Shown here: one piece after another, positions 18,268 through 27,199 of the stretch
Position numbering within the stretch: position 1 is the first letter of the stretch
Layout of the letters: each line of letters opens with the position of its first letter
Origin: Micromonospora pallida
GTDB taxonomy: Bacteria > Actinomycetota > Actinomycetes > Mycobacteriales > Micromonosporaceae
Reading direction: 5' to 3'
Assembly (NCBI RefSeq): GCF_900090325.1
Contig: NZ_FMHW01000002.1
Coordinates: 7,560,578-7,624,577, forward strand
DNA length: 64,000 nt
Program-made: the position numbers and the translations under genes
Notes under the pieces: model-generated
Told to the model about the DNA's origin: nothing
What the model saw: the letters and a program-made list of their open reading frames with translations, nothing else
Database searches by the model: none

Positions 18268-18972
18268 TTACCCCCGGGCGAACGACTCGTGTACCGCGTC
18301 GTCGGCCGGGTGCGGGGTGGTGCCGTCGGCCGGTCGCAGGGTGGTGCGCCGCTGGAGCACGTCGCCGACCAGTCGGGCGGACTGGGCCACCCGACGGCGT
18401 ACCACGACCAGGTGCGCCGCGACGGAGCCGGCGAGGGCCGCGACCGCGCCGGCCACCGCGAGCCAGCCCGGCGCGACCGCCGCGAGCCCGGCCCCGGCCG
18501 CCACCGCCACCACCACGCTGTTGATCAGGCCGATGGTGCCGGCCTGCCCGACCAGGTCGCGGGCCCAGTGCCGGCGGAACGGCTCCGGCGCGAACGGTCC
18601 CGGGTCGTCCAGGGTCGGCATCATCAGGTACGGCGCCAGATCCGGCGCGCGCCGGGCCAGGTACGTGCGCAGCACGGTGGCGGCGACCGCGTACCGGCGG
18701 CCCCGGGCGTTCAGCTCGACCTGGCGGGCGAAGACCGCGCCGCCCAGCATCAGCACCAGCGCGCCCAGCCCGGCCAGTACGGTCGGTCGGACCGCGCCGG
18801 CCGGCGTACCGGTGGTGACCATGCCGGCGGAGACCGCGGTGGCGGCGGTGGCCACGGTCAGGAAGAAGGTGAACCGGGCGGTCGTCTGCTCGTCGATGGC
18901 CCGGCTCGCCTCCCGCAGGTGCTCGTACTCGGCCAGCGCGATGGTGAGCGGGGTGTCCGGTTCCTCGGCCAT
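18268..18972 (-). CDS. Hypothetical membrane protein, four transmembrane segments
   Basis: Start at ATG 18972 (MAEEPDTPLTIA) behind GGAGGAAC; 234 residues. Two hydrophobic hairpins are visible (FFLTVATAATAVSAGMV with LAGLGALVLMLGGAVF, and GLINSVVVAVAAGAGL with VAGAVAALAGSVAAHLV), with soluble segments between and at both ends. The pattern resembles small pore- or effector-like membrane proteins of unknown role in actinomycetes. No domain could be named. It is divergent from the BCCT transporter gene. Confidence 0.65.
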   Translation of the reverse strand: MAEEPDTPLTIALAEYEHLREASRAIDEQTTARFTFFLTVATAATAVSAGMVTTGTPAGAVRPTVLAGLGALVLMLGGAVFARQVELNARGRRYAVAATVLRTYLARRAPDLAPYLMMPTLDDPGPFAPEPFRRHWARDLVGQAGTIGLINSVVVAVAAGAGLAAVAPGWLAVAGAVAALAGSVAAHLVVVRRRVAQSARLVGDVLQRRTTLRPADGTTPHPADDAVHESFARG

Positions 18973-19097
18973 GTTCCTCCGTCCGTTCGGCCCACGAGCG
19001 TAGCCATGATCCACAACCCGGAGTGGCCCGGTGGACCCCGTGCGAATGTTATGTATGGGGCATAATCGGCTTTCTGGACAGGACGGGCAGGGTGACC

Positions 19098-20732
19098 ATG
19101 GCCGAGCAGAGCACCGAGCCCGCGACCCGGTCCGTCGACCCGGTGGTGCTCGCCCTGAGCGTCGGCGGCGTGCTCGCCGTGGTGGTCTGGGGAGTGCTCG
19201 GTCGGACCTCGCTGGCGGCCTTCGGCACCTCCGGACTGGCCTGGGTGATCGACACCTTCGGGTGGTTCTTCGTGGTCGCCGCCGACGCCTTCCTGGTGTT
19301 CGCGGTGGTGCTCGCCGCGTCCCGGTTCGGCCGGATCCGGCTCGGCGCGGACGACGACGAGCCCGAGTTCAGCACGCTGGCCTGGGTGGCCATGATGTTC
19401 AGCGCCGGCATGGGCATCGGCCTGGTCTTCTTCGCCGTGGCCGAACCCATCCAGCACTACGCCACCCCGCCACCGGCCACCGGCGTCGCGCCGCAGAGCG
19501 GCGCGGCCGCTGCTGCGGCCATGCAGTACACCCTGTTCCACTGGACGCTGCATCCGTGGGCGATCTACGCGGTGGTGGCGCTGGCCCTGGCCTACTCCAC
19601 CTTCCGCCGGGGACGGAGCAACCGGATCTCGGCGGCCTTCACCCCGCTGCTCGGCCACCGGGCTGCCGACGGCCCGGTCGGTCGGGCGATCGACCTGCTG
19701 GCCGTCTTCGCCACCGTGTTCGGCTCGGCGACCAGCCTCGGCCTGGGCGCGCTCCAGGTCGCCGCCGGGCTGGACATGGTCACCCGGGTGCCGGACAGCA
19801 CCACCGTGGAACTGGTGGTGATCGGCGCCCTCACCCTGGCCTTCATCGTCTCGGCCCTCTCCGGCCTGCACCGGGGCATCAAGTGGCTCGCCACCACCAA
19901 CGTGGTGCTCGCGGTGGGGTTGCTGGCCTTCGTCTTCGTGCTCGGCCCGACCGTCTACACCCTGGAGGTGCTGCCCGCCGCCGTCGGCGACTACCTGGCC
20001 CACCTGGTCACCATGTCCACCCGGACCGGGGCCTTCTCCGACCCGTCCTGGCTCGGTGACTGGACGATCTTCTACTGGGCGTGGTGGATCTCCTGGGCGC
20101 CCTTCGTCGGCATCTTCATCTCCCGCATCTCCCGGGGCCGGACGGTCCGGCAGTTCGTCGTCGGGGTGCTGCTCGTGCCGAGCGGGGCCAGCGTGATCTG
20201 GTTCGCGGTGCTCGGCGGCAGCGCGCTGCGCGCCCAGGCCACCGGCTCCCGGGACCTGGTCGCCGACGTGGCGGCCGGCAGCGAGCAGGCGCTGTTCGGC
20301 CTGCTCGCCGGGCTGCCGTTGGCCACCCTCAGCAGCATCCTGGCGGTGGTGCTGATCGCGATCTACTTCGTCACCGGCGCCGACTCCGCCGCGCTGGTGC
20401 TCGGTTCGCTCAGCACCCGGGGATCACTGCGCCCGCACCGCCCACTGGTCGTGCTCTGGGGCGCGCTGATCGGCGCGGTCGCGGCGGCGCTGCTGCTCGC
20501 CGGCGGGCTAGACGCGCTGCAACAGGCGACGATCCTGGTGGCGCTGCCGTTCGTGCTGGTGATGCTCGGGCTCGCCGGGGCGCTGCTGCGGGACCTCGCC
20601 CGGGATCCGCTGGTCAACCCCGCCCGCGTCCGCCGCCCGTCCGGCCTGGCCGCGGCGATCCGGGCCGCCCGCTCGTACGACGAGGAGGATCCGCCCCCGG
20701 TCACCCGCTACCTCTGGCGACGCCGCTCCTGA
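19098..20732 (+). CDS. BCCT-family transporter (betaine/choline/carnitine type)
   Basis: Protein of 544 residues starting at ATG 19098 (MAEQSTEPATRS). About twelve transmembrane helices are visible. The family signature is clear: WWISWAPFVGIFISRISRGRTVRQFVVG; the GMGIGLVFFAVAEPIQHY segment matches the glycine-rich stretch of TM3. These carriers import compatible solutes such as glycine betaine, driven by Na+ or H+. Substrate cannot be told from sequence alone. Upstream, GGGGCATAAT may be a -10 element. Confidence 0.9.
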   Translation: MAEQSTEPATRSVDPVVLALSVGGVLAVVVWGVLGRTSLAAFGTSGLAWVIDTFGWFFVVAADAFLVFAVVLAASRFGRIRLGADDDEPEFSTLAWVAMMFSAGMGIGLVFFAVAEPIQHYATPPPATGVAPQSGAAAAAAMQYTLFHWTLHPWAIYAVVALALAYSTFRRGRSNRISAAFTPLLGHRAADGPVGRAIDLLAVFATVFGSATSLGLGALQVAAGLDMVTRVPDSTTVELVVIGALTLAFIVSALSGLHRGIKWLATTNVVLAVGLLAFVFVLGPTVYTLEVLPAAVGDYLAHLVTMSTRTGAFSDPSWLGDWTIFYWAWWISWAPFVGIFISRISRGRTVRQFVVGVLLVPSGASVIWFAVLGGSALRAQATGSRDLVADVAAGSEQALFGLLAGLPLATLSSILAVVLIAIYFVTGADSAALVLGSLSTRGSLRPHRPLVVLWGALIGAVAAALLLAGGLDALQQATILVALPFVLVMLGLAGALLRDLARDPLVNPARVRRPSGLAAAIRAARSYDEEDPPPVTRYLWRRRS

Positions 20733-20743
20733 CCGGGCCACTC

Positions 20744-21391
20744 CTAGCCGGGCCACTCCTGGCTGATGTCGGATGCTCCGCCTCGGCCACGGAGGCCCAC
20801 GAGCAGGAGCCCGGTGCCGACCAGCACCGCGCCGATCGTGGCGCTGGTCTGCCGGAGGTCGACGTTGTAGATGATGTTCGCCGGCCAGGGGAGCAGGCTG
20901 GGCGTGGTGAAGACCGCCAGGACGGCGAAGGTGCCCACCATGGCGAATGGTCCGGCGAGTACCGCCCCGAGCACCAGGTGCAGACCGAGGACGACGCCCC
21001 AGCCGGCGAGGAACGTCATCCGGTCGATCGCTCCGTGCAGCAGCGGCGATGTCAGCAGCGGGCCGAGGGCTGCCCCGAGCCCGACGACGGCGGCCCAGAC
21101 CAGGCGGGCCGGCTGCGGGGAGCGTGACCTGGTTGCCTCCAGGGTCGGTAGCCGACCGGTCAGGCACCGGCCGACGATCGCCGCCGGCACCAGCATGAGC
21201 AGGACGGCGATGGTGTCCATCGGCGCGCTGCCCGGCTCGGCCACCTCGAGGCCGAGCGCGGAGACGCCGAACCGCGAGGCTACGGCGACTGCGACCCACG
21301 CCCCGAGGTACGCGAGCACCCCGCGCGCGGTTACGCCGTGCGCCTTGGCGTAGGCGACCGCAATGTGCCAGGCCGCGGCTGTGCTGCTCAC
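20744..21391 (-). CDS. Hypothetical integral membrane protein, third gene of ABC operon
   Basis: Protein of 215 residues with about six hydrophobic segments (LAYLGAWVAVAVAS, IAVLLMLVPAAIVG, LVWAAVVGLGAALGPLL and others). No named domain. The start GTG at 21391 overlaps a TGA through GTGA, and a 37-base tandem duplication separates it from the upstream membrane-protein gene. It probably belongs to the same transcript as the ATPase and permease genes and may be an accessory membrane subunit. Confidence 0.65.
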   Translation of the reverse strand: MSSTAAAWHIAVAYAKAHGVTARGVLAYLGAWVAVAVASRFGVSALGLEVAEPGSAPMDTIAVLLMLVPAAIVGRCLTGRLPTLEATRSRSPQPARLVWAAVVGLGAALGPLLTSPLLHGAIDRMTFLAGWGVVLGLHLVLGAVLAGPFAMVGTFAVLAVFTTPSLLPWPANIIYNVDLRQTSATIGAVLVGTGLLLVGLRGRGGASDISQEWPG

Positions 21392-21465
21392 GCCGGCTCA
21401 CCCGCCTGGCAGGCCGCTGTGCGTTCACGCCGGCTCACCCGCCCGACAGGCCGCTGTGCGTTCAC
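21388..21465 (-). CDS. 25-codon mini-ORF created by a tandem duplication, possible translation relay
   Basis: GTG at 21465 overlaps the TGA of the upstream gene as GTGA, and the mini-ORF's own TGA overlaps the GTG of the downstream gene, again as GTGA. It consists of two 37-base repeats (74 bases), and the length leaves the relay in frame. No ribosome site of its own is apparent. Whether it is translated is an inference. Confidence 0.4.
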   Translation of the reverse strand: MNAQRPVGRVSRRERTAACQAGEPA

Positions 21466-21487
21466 GCCGGCTCACCCGCCTGGCAGG
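21389..21487. repeat. 37-base direct tandem repeat, 2.7 copies
   Basis: Copies start at 21389, 21426 and 21463, each beginning CACGCCGGCTCACCCGCC. Copies 1 and 2 differ at two neighbouring bases, and the third copy is partial and encodes the last residues of the upstream gene. It occupies the whole gap between the two genes. Confidence 0.9.
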
Positions 21488-22835
21488 TCAGCACCGCGTC
21501 CCGGTGGCGTCCGAACCAGGCGGCCCGGTCGTCGTCGGACAGGTCGGCGAAGCGTCGCGCGTCCTCAGCCAGCCCGGCGTCCTCGGCGAGCAGCGCCTGC
21601 GTCCCGATCTCCCCGGGGTAGTTGCTCCCGTCCGTCGGCAGCCCGCGCTCGGTCAGCCACCAGTGGTACAGCACGAAGGAGGTCCGCCGGCCCGGGGTGA
21701 CGGACCGCGTCGTCCTGCCCTGGTCGGCCCGAACCGTCCGGCAGGGGGCGACGAAGATCCCGAAGCCGAGATGCGCCTCGAACCGCTCTGGGTCGATCTC
21801 GTGCGCCGGTGCGGTGTTCCGCTTGGCGACGGGGACGACGATCCGCGTCCCGACCGGCGGCGGAGCCTGCCCGGCGAACCGCGTGGCGTGGTCGAACAGT
21901 TCCTGACTCTGCACCACCGTGGCCTCGTCCAGCCGCAGGGCTCCCAGCGGTGTCAGTCCCGCCACGACCCGGTCGCGGTATTCGGGCAGGAGATGGTCGT
22001 GGGCCCGGTCCACGCAGACGCGAGGAGCGCCGTCCGCGCAGACCACGGCGTACGCCTCCGGAACGGGCAGCCGGGTGTTGGCGGTGACGAGACCGCCGGC
22101 CGCCGCGAACCCGGCGACCACGGCGAGGACGGACGCGACCCGTCCCCGCCCGAGCATCCAGGTCACCAGCGCCGCGCCGAGCGCCAGCCAGAGGGCCGAC
22201 CTGAGGACGAGCAGCTCCACCGGTAGGCGGAGGTACTCCCGTGCGGAGTTGTCGATGATCGACAGGTCGTACAGCACGGCCCGGTCGATACTGCTGTCCA
22301 CGTACATGGCACCCATGTAGATGACGTACGGCACGACCGCCGCGACGACCGGTGCCACCACCGGAGCGGGGACCACCGTGCCGAGTGTTGCCCCGATTCC
22401 GACCGACATCACCACCCAGGCCAGCAGCGGCAGGAGTTCGAGCGGGTCGAGACCGCCCTCGGTGGCGCGGGGAGCGGTCATCGCCACCACGTAACCGACC
22501 ACCGCGAGGTACCCGACGAGACTGCCGACCGTCACCGACAGCAGCGCGGGTCGGTAGATCCGGGACCGGGAACGGGAGGACGCGACGAGCATCGACAGGT
22601 AACCGCCCCGGCGGGGCGCGGCCACCGCCCAGGCCACGGCGCCGGCCGCGATGCACGAACCCCACAACCCGGCCCAGGCGACCACCGCGCTGCTGCTCGG
22701 CCAGTGGCCCACCCAGCGCTCGGACTTCGCCCAGATCGTGGCGATCCCCTGTGCGGCGGTGAGCAGCGCCACGACCGTGCCCAGGCCCAGCCGGCTCCTC
22801 AGGTAGCTGCCGGAAGCCGACGACGAGCCGCTCAC
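21462..22835 (-). CDS. ABC-transporter-associated membrane protein (permease-like)
   Basis: Protein of 457 residues, GTG start at 22835 overlapping the stop of the ATPase gene (GTGA). The first 280 residues contain six or so transmembrane helices (VVALLTAAQGIATIW, AAGAVAWAV, LVGYLAVVGYVVAMT, IGATLGTVV, VAAVVPYVIYMGAMYV, VASVLAVVAGFAAAGG). The last 170 residues are soluble, with several cysteines, and likely extracytoplasmic. Position after an ATPase suggests the permease of an ABC-2-like exporter or lantibiotic-immunity-like system. Substrate unknown. Confidence 0.7.
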   Translation of the reverse strand: MSGSSSASGSYLRSRLGLGTVVALLTAAQGIATIWAKSERWVGHWPSSSAVVAWAGLWGSCIAAGAVAWAVAAPRRGGYLSMLVASSRSRSRIYRPALLSVTVGSLVGYLAVVGYVVAMTAPRATEGGLDPLELLPLLAWVVMSVGIGATLGTVVPAPVVAPVVAAVVPYVIYMGAMYVDSSIDRAVLYDLSIIDNSAREYLRLPVELLVLRSALWLALGAALVTWMLGRGRVASVLAVVAGFAAAGGLVTANTRLPVPEAYAVVCADGAPRVCVDRAHDHLLPEYRDRVVAGLTPLGALRLDEATVVQSQELFDHATRFAGQAPPPVGTRIVVPVAKRNTAPAHEIDPERFEAHLGFGIFVAPCRTVRADQGRTTRSVTPGRRTSFVLYHWWLTERGLPTDGSNYPGEIGTQALLAEDAGLAEDARRFADLSDDDRAAWFGRHRDAVLTCQAGEPA

Positions 22836-23584
22836 CGGTCCTGACCCAGGACGGTCTGGAAGCCCTGCCGCAGGCCGTGGAGGCCGGGCGGGGCGGCAGC
22901 GGTCCCCGCCAACTCCTCCGCCGTGCCGGTCCAGAGCACCGCGCCCGCGTCCAGCACGACGATCCGCCCGGCCAGCGCCTCCACGTCTTCGAGCAGGTGG
23001 GTCGCGACGACCACCGTCTTCTCGGCGCGCAGCCGACGGATCAGGTCGTGGAAGCCGTCCCGCTGCTCCGGATCCAGACCGGCGGTGGGCTCGTCGAGGA
23101 TCAGCACCGCCGGGTCCGCCGCGATGGCTGCCGCCAGCCCCGCGCGGCGTAGCTGTCCGCCGGAGAGCGCCCGCAGGTGCTGCTCGGCCTTCTCCGTCAG
23201 ACCGACCAGGTCGAGGGCGTCGGCCGTACGGGGGCCGATCCGGTCTGCCGGGACCTCCTTGAGCCAGGCGGCGTAGGTCACGAACTCCCTGGTCGTCATG
23301 TGCGGTGGATAGCCGAACGCCTGGGGCAGCCAGCCGATGTCGCGCAGCGCGGACCGCCCCCGCCGGACCCGTCCGTCGACCACCGAACCGGCGAGCCGTA
23401 CCTGCCCGGCGGTCGGCCGCGCCGCCCCGGCAAGGGTCCTGATCAGGGTGGTCTTTCCCGCGCCGTTACGGCCCAGGAGCACGGTCACCCCGACGGCCAG
23501 GTCGAGGCAGACGTGCGACAGCACGGTCTTTTTGCCGTACGTGAAGGTGACGTCGTCGACCTCGAGCACCCCGGGCGCGGTCAT
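22832..23584 (-). CDS. ABC transporter ATP-binding protein
   Basis: Start at ATG 23584 (MTAPGVLEVDDVTFTYG), 250 residues; an in-frame upstream start at 23629 is possible. Walker A LLGRNGAGKTTLIR, signature ALSGGQLRRAGLAAAI, Walker B VLILDEPTAGLDP and the switch His in VVVATHLLED are all intact. It is the first gene of a three-gene leftward operon with two membrane proteins, typical of CcmA/BcrA-like exporters. It is divergent from dnaG. Confidence 0.9.
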   Translation of the reverse strand: MTAPGVLEVDDVTFTYGKKTVLSHVCLDLAVGVTVLLGRNGAGKTTLIRTLAGAARPTAGQVRLAGSVVDGRVRRGRSALRDIGWLPQAFGYPPHMTTREFVTYAAWLKEVPADRIGPRTADALDLVGLTEKAEQHLRALSGGQLRRAGLAAAIAADPAVLILDEPTAGLDPEQRDGFHDLIRRLRAEKTVVVATHLLEDVEALAGRIVVLDAGAVLWTGTAEELAGTAAAPPGLHGLRQGFQTVLGQDR

Positions 23585-23750
23585 CCTGTCGACCCTAGTC
23601 TTCGTGAGACGCGTCATGGCGGACCACACGGCTGATCATCGCTTCCTGCCCGGATGCGCCGGGGCCTATCCGGCCGCCGTCACACGGCGTGCCCCCGCCG
23701 GGCCGATGCGCGGTCGCGCAGGGCAGGATGTACGCCAGAGGGGGTGGCGG

Positions 23751-25619
23751 ATGGCTGGGCGGATCCGGGACGAGGACATCGCGCTGGTACGCGAGCGCAC
23801 CTCGATCGCGGACGTCATCTCGGAGACGGTGACGCTGAAGTCGGCCGGGGGCGGCAACCTCAAGGGGCTCTGCCCGTTCCACGACGAGAAGAGTCCCTCG
23901 TTCAACGTCTCGCCGGCCCGTAACGTCTTCTACTGCTTCGGGTGCGGCGCGGGCGGCGACGCGATCAAGTTCCTGATGGACGCCGACCATCTCAGCTTCG
24001 TCGAGTCGGTCGAGCGGCTCGCCGGCCGGGCCGGCATCCAGTTGCGCTACATCGAGGACGGCAAGCCCGCCCCGCGCGTACGGCAGCAGCAGGGCCAGCG
24101 GCAGCGGCTGGTCGCCGCGCACGCCGCCGCCGTCGAGTTCTACCGGGCCCAGCTCACCACTGCCGGGGCCCGGCCGGCCCGCGAGTTCCTCGCCGAGCGG
24201 GGCTTCGACCGGGCTGCCGCCGAGCGGTACGGCTGCGGCTTCGCCCCGGATGCCTGGGACCTGCTCACCAAGCACCTGCGCCAGCAGGGGTTCAGCCACG
24301 ACGAGCTGGTGACCGCAGGGCTGTCCCGCCCGGCCCGCTCCGGTTCGCTGATCGACCGGTTCCGCCGCCGGCTGCTCTGGCCGATCCGGGACCTCAGCGG
24401 CGACGTGATCGGGTTCGGCGCGCGGAAGCTGTTCGAGGACGACGACGGCCCGAAGTACCTGAACACCCCCGAGACGCCGATCTACAAGAAGTCGCACGTG
24501 CTGTACGGCCTCGACCAGGCCAAACGGGAGATCGCCCGGCAGGGCCGGGTGGTCGTGGTCGAGGGGTACACCGACGTGATGGCCTGCCACCTGGCGGGGG
24601 AGAGCACCGCCGTGGCGACCTGCGGCACCGCGTTCGGCGCGGACCACATCGGGGTGCTGCGCCGGCTGCTGCTGGACAGCGACGACGTGGCCGGCGAGAT
24701 CATCTTCACCTTCGACGGGGACGCCGCCGGGCAGAAGGCCGCGCTGCGCGCCTTCGAGGAAGACCAGCGGTTCGTCGGGCGGACCTTCATCGCAGTCAGC
24801 CCGGACAACATGGACCCCTGCGAGCTGCGGCTGGCAAAGGGCGACCTGGCCGTCCGGGACCTGGTCGCCCGGCGTGAACCGCTGGTCGACTTCGCGCTCC
24901 GGCACATGATCGGCCGGTACGACCTGGACACCGTCGACGGCCGGGTGGAGGCGATGCGCCGGGCCGCGCCGCTGGTGGCGAAGATCAAGGACCCGGAGAA
25001 GCGCCCCGAGTACGTCCGCAAGCTCGCCGGTGACCTCGGCATGGAGATCGAGCCGGTGCAGCGGGCGGTGCTCGCCGCCGGGGGCGCCCCGACCGGCCGG
25101 GAGGCGTCGGCGCGGACCGCCCCGGCGCGGCGCGAGCCGGCGGTGGACAGCCCGCAGTCGATGGTCGAGCGGGAGGCGTTGAAGCTGGCCCTCCAGGAGC
25201 CGGTGCTCGCCGGCCCGATGTTCGACGCGGTCGGCGCGGACGAGTACCGGCACCCCGTACACGTGGTGGTGCGGACGGCAGTCGCGGAGGCCGGCGGGGT
25301 GTCGACGGCGACCGGCGGGGCGGTCTGGGTGGGCCAGGTCCAGGACGCCTGCGCCGACCTGGCCGCGCAGGCCCTGGTCACGGAGCTGGCCGTGGAGCCG
25401 CTGCGGATCGACGGCGAGCCCGACCCGAGGTACGTCTCGATCACCCTCGCCCAGTTGCAGTGGGGGGCGGTCACCGCCCGGATCAGGGACCTGAAGTCCA
25501 AGATCCAGCGGGTGAACCCGGTGGCGAACAAGGACGAGTACTTCGCGCTCTTCGGCGAGCTGCTCTCGCTGGAGCAGCACGCCCGGGCGCTGCGCGAGCA
25601 GGCTGCGGGAGGACTGTGA
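23751..25619 (+). CDS. dnaG: DNA primase
   Basis: Protein of 622 residues beginning at ATG 23751 after AGAGGGGG. The CHC2 zinc-binding motif is complete (Cys41, His44, Cys62, Cys65 in GLCPFHDEKSP ... VFYCFGC). The catalytic TOPRIM domain carries VVVVEGYTDVMA and FTFDGDAAGQKA. The C-terminal part is the DnaB-interacting helical domain. It makes RNA primers for chromosome replication. A start at 23337 is open in frame but would add a meaningless extension. Confidence 0.97.
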   Translation: MAGRIRDEDIALVRERTSIADVISETVTLKSAGGGNLKGLCPFHDEKSPSFNVSPARNVFYCFGCGAGGDAIKFLMDADHLSFVESVERLAGRAGIQLRYIEDGKPAPRVRQQQGQRQRLVAAHAAAVEFYRAQLTTAGARPAREFLAERGFDRAAAERYGCGFAPDAWDLLTKHLRQQGFSHDELVTAGLSRPARSGSLIDRFRRRLLWPIRDLSGDVIGFGARKLFEDDDGPKYLNTPETPIYKKSHVLYGLDQAKREIARQGRVVVVEGYTDVMACHLAGESTAVATCGTAFGADHIGVLRRLLLDSDDVAGEIIFTFDGDAAGQKAALRAFEEDQRFVGRTFIAVSPDNMDPCELRLAKGDLAVRDLVARREPLVDFALRHMIGRYDLDTVDGRVEAMRRAAPLVAKIKDPEKRPEYVRKLAGDLGMEIEPVQRAVLAAGGAPTGREASARTAPARREPAVDSPQSMVEREALKLALQEPVLAGPMFDAVGADEYRHPVHVVVRTAVAEAGGVSTATGGAVWVGQVQDACADLAAQALVTELAVEPLRIDGEPDPRYVSITLAQLQWGAVTARIRDLKSKIQRVNPVANKDEYFALFGELLSLEQHARALREQAAGGL

Positions 25620-26152
25620 TGGGGCTGTTCAACCGTCGGCGCAAGCTTCCGGCGCAGTGCCGCCCGGCACTGGCCGCGCACGAGCGGGTCCTCGCCTGGG
25701 CCCGGGTGGGCGACGGCGACGACGCCGCCACGGTCGCCACCAACCTCGGGCTCTGGCTGCCCGGCCGGGCCGAGCGACTGGGCTGGCACGACATCCTCAA
25801 GGCGGTCTGGTCCGGCCGGGAACTGACCGTCACCCCGGCCGACCCGGTCGCCGAGCGGGACGGCTACCTGGTGGTCGCCGACGCGCCCACGTCGACCTAC
25901 CTCCTGCTCGACCCGGGGGAGCTGCCGCACCAGGTGCGGGCCCGGGTGACCAAGTCGGTGGCGTACACCGCGCACCACCCGGTGCCCGGCGGCGCGGGCC
26001 GGGTCGCCGCCCGTCGGGTGCCGGGGGTGGACGGCCTGACCTGGACGGTCCGCTACGACCCGGGCACCCCGGCCGACGATCCCGACGTGGCCGCCGAGAC
26101 GGACCGGCTGGTCGCCGCCGCCCGGACCGCCACCACCCCCGGCTCGCTGTAG
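25619..26152 (+). CDS. Conserved hypothetical protein coupled to dnaG
   Basis: The ATG overlaps the dnaG stop (TGATG), so the two are translationally coupled; 177 residues. The sequence opens MGLFNRRRKLPAQCRPALAAHERVLAWARV and has a likely PH-like beta-sandwich (GLWLPGRAERLGWHDILKAVW, YLLLDPGELPHQVRARVTKSV). Genes of this type follow dnaG in many actinobacteria. Function unknown. No membrane segment. Confidence 0.8.
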   Translation: MGLFNRRRKLPAQCRPALAAHERVLAWARVGDGDDAATVATNLGLWLPGRAERLGWHDILKAVWSGRELTVTPADPVAERDGYLVVADAPTSTYLLLDPGELPHQVRARVTKSVAYTAHHPVPGGAGRVAARRVPGVDGLTWTVRYDPGTPADDPDVAAETDRLVAAARTATTPGSL

Positions 26153-26253
26153 AGCCGCGTCCCCCGAGCGGCCACCCTGGCCGCGCCCGCACTCCCCGCG
26201 ACCCCGGGAGAAAAGAAGTGGGGTCTGTCGGGGGTGCCGACTAGGGTCGAGGC

Positions 26254-27183
26254 GTGACGGCGCAGATCTTGATTCGGGCCCGGGGTCTGGTGAAGCGGTT
26301 CGGGGACTTCACCGCCGTGGACGGAATCGACGTCGACGTACCCGCCGGGGAGGCCTTCGGCTTCCTCGGCCCGAACGGCGCGGGCAAGTCCTCGACCATG
26401 CGGATGGTCGGCTGCATCTCCCCGCCGAGCGGGGGCGAGCTGCGCATCCTCGGCATGGACCCGGTGCGCGACGGGCCGGCGATCCGGGCCCGACTCGGGG
26501 TCTGCCCGCAGCTCGACAACCTCGACCCGGAGCTGACCGTCCGGGAGAACCTGACCACCTACGCGCGTTACTTCGGCATCTCCCGTCGGGTGGCCCGGGA
26601 CCGCGCCGCCGAACTGCTCGACTTCGTGCAGCTCACCGAACGCGCCGACAGCAAGGTCGAGCCGCTCTCCGGTGGCATGAAACGCCGGCTGACCATCGCC
26701 CGCGCGCTGGTCAACGAGCCGGAGATCGTGCTGCTCGACGAACCCACCACCGGGCTCGACCCGCAGGCCCGGCACCTGGTCTGGGAACGGCTGTTCCGGC
26801 TCAAGCAGCAGGGCGTCACGCTGGTGCTCACCACCCACTACATGGACGAGGCCGAGCAGCTCTGCGACCGGCTGGTGGTGATGGACGGCGGCCGGATCGT
26901 CGCCGAGGGGTCACCCCGGGCGCTGATCGAGCGGTACTCCACCCGCGAGGTGGTGGAGCTGCGGTTCGCCGCCGAGTCGCAGGAGGCGTTCGCCGGCAAG
27001 CTGGACGGCGTCGGGGAACGCGTCGAGGTGCTGCCCGACCGGGTCCTGCTCTACGTGACCGACGGGGACGACGCGGTGGCCGATGTGCACGCGCGCGGAC
27101 TCACCCCGGCGAGCGTGCTGGTCCGGCGCAGCAGCCTGGAGGACGTCTTCCTCCACCTGACCGGTCGCACCCTGGTCGACTGA
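26254..27183 (+). CDS. ABC transporter ATP-binding protein, DrrA/NodI-like
   Basis: Protein of 309 residues from GTG 26254. Walker A FLGPNGAGKSSTMRM, Q-loop CPQLDN, signature LSGGMKRRLTIARAL, Walker B IVLLDEPTTGLDP and the His of LVLTTHYMDEAE are present. The C-terminal 80 residues match the extra domain of daunorubicin-resistance-type ATPases (ending VLVRRSSLEDVFLHLTGRTL). Two permeases follow on the same strand, giving a complete exporter of the DrrAB/NodIJ kind. Confidence 0.92.
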   Translation: MTAQILIRARGLVKRFGDFTAVDGIDVDVPAGEAFGFLGPNGAGKSSTMRMVGCISPPSGGELRILGMDPVRDGPAIRARLGVCPQLDNLDPELTVRENLTTYARYFGISRRVARDRAAELLDFVQLTERADSKVEPLSGGMKRRLTIARALVNEPEIVLLDEPTTGLDPQARHLVWERLFRLKQQGVTLVLTTHYMDEAEQLCDRLVVMDGGRIVAEGSPRALIERYSTREVVELRFAAESQEAFAGKLDGVGERVEVLPDRVLLYVTDGDDAVADVHARGLTPASVLVRRSSLEDVFLHLTGRTLVD

Positions 27184-27199
27184 GCGGGGTGGGGCGGAG

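Noticed and set aside
23595..25580. Long minus-strand frame of 661 codons opposite dnaG
   Set aside because: It is a shadow of dnaG; the translation is low in recognisable structure, and the plus-strand protein is beyond doubt.
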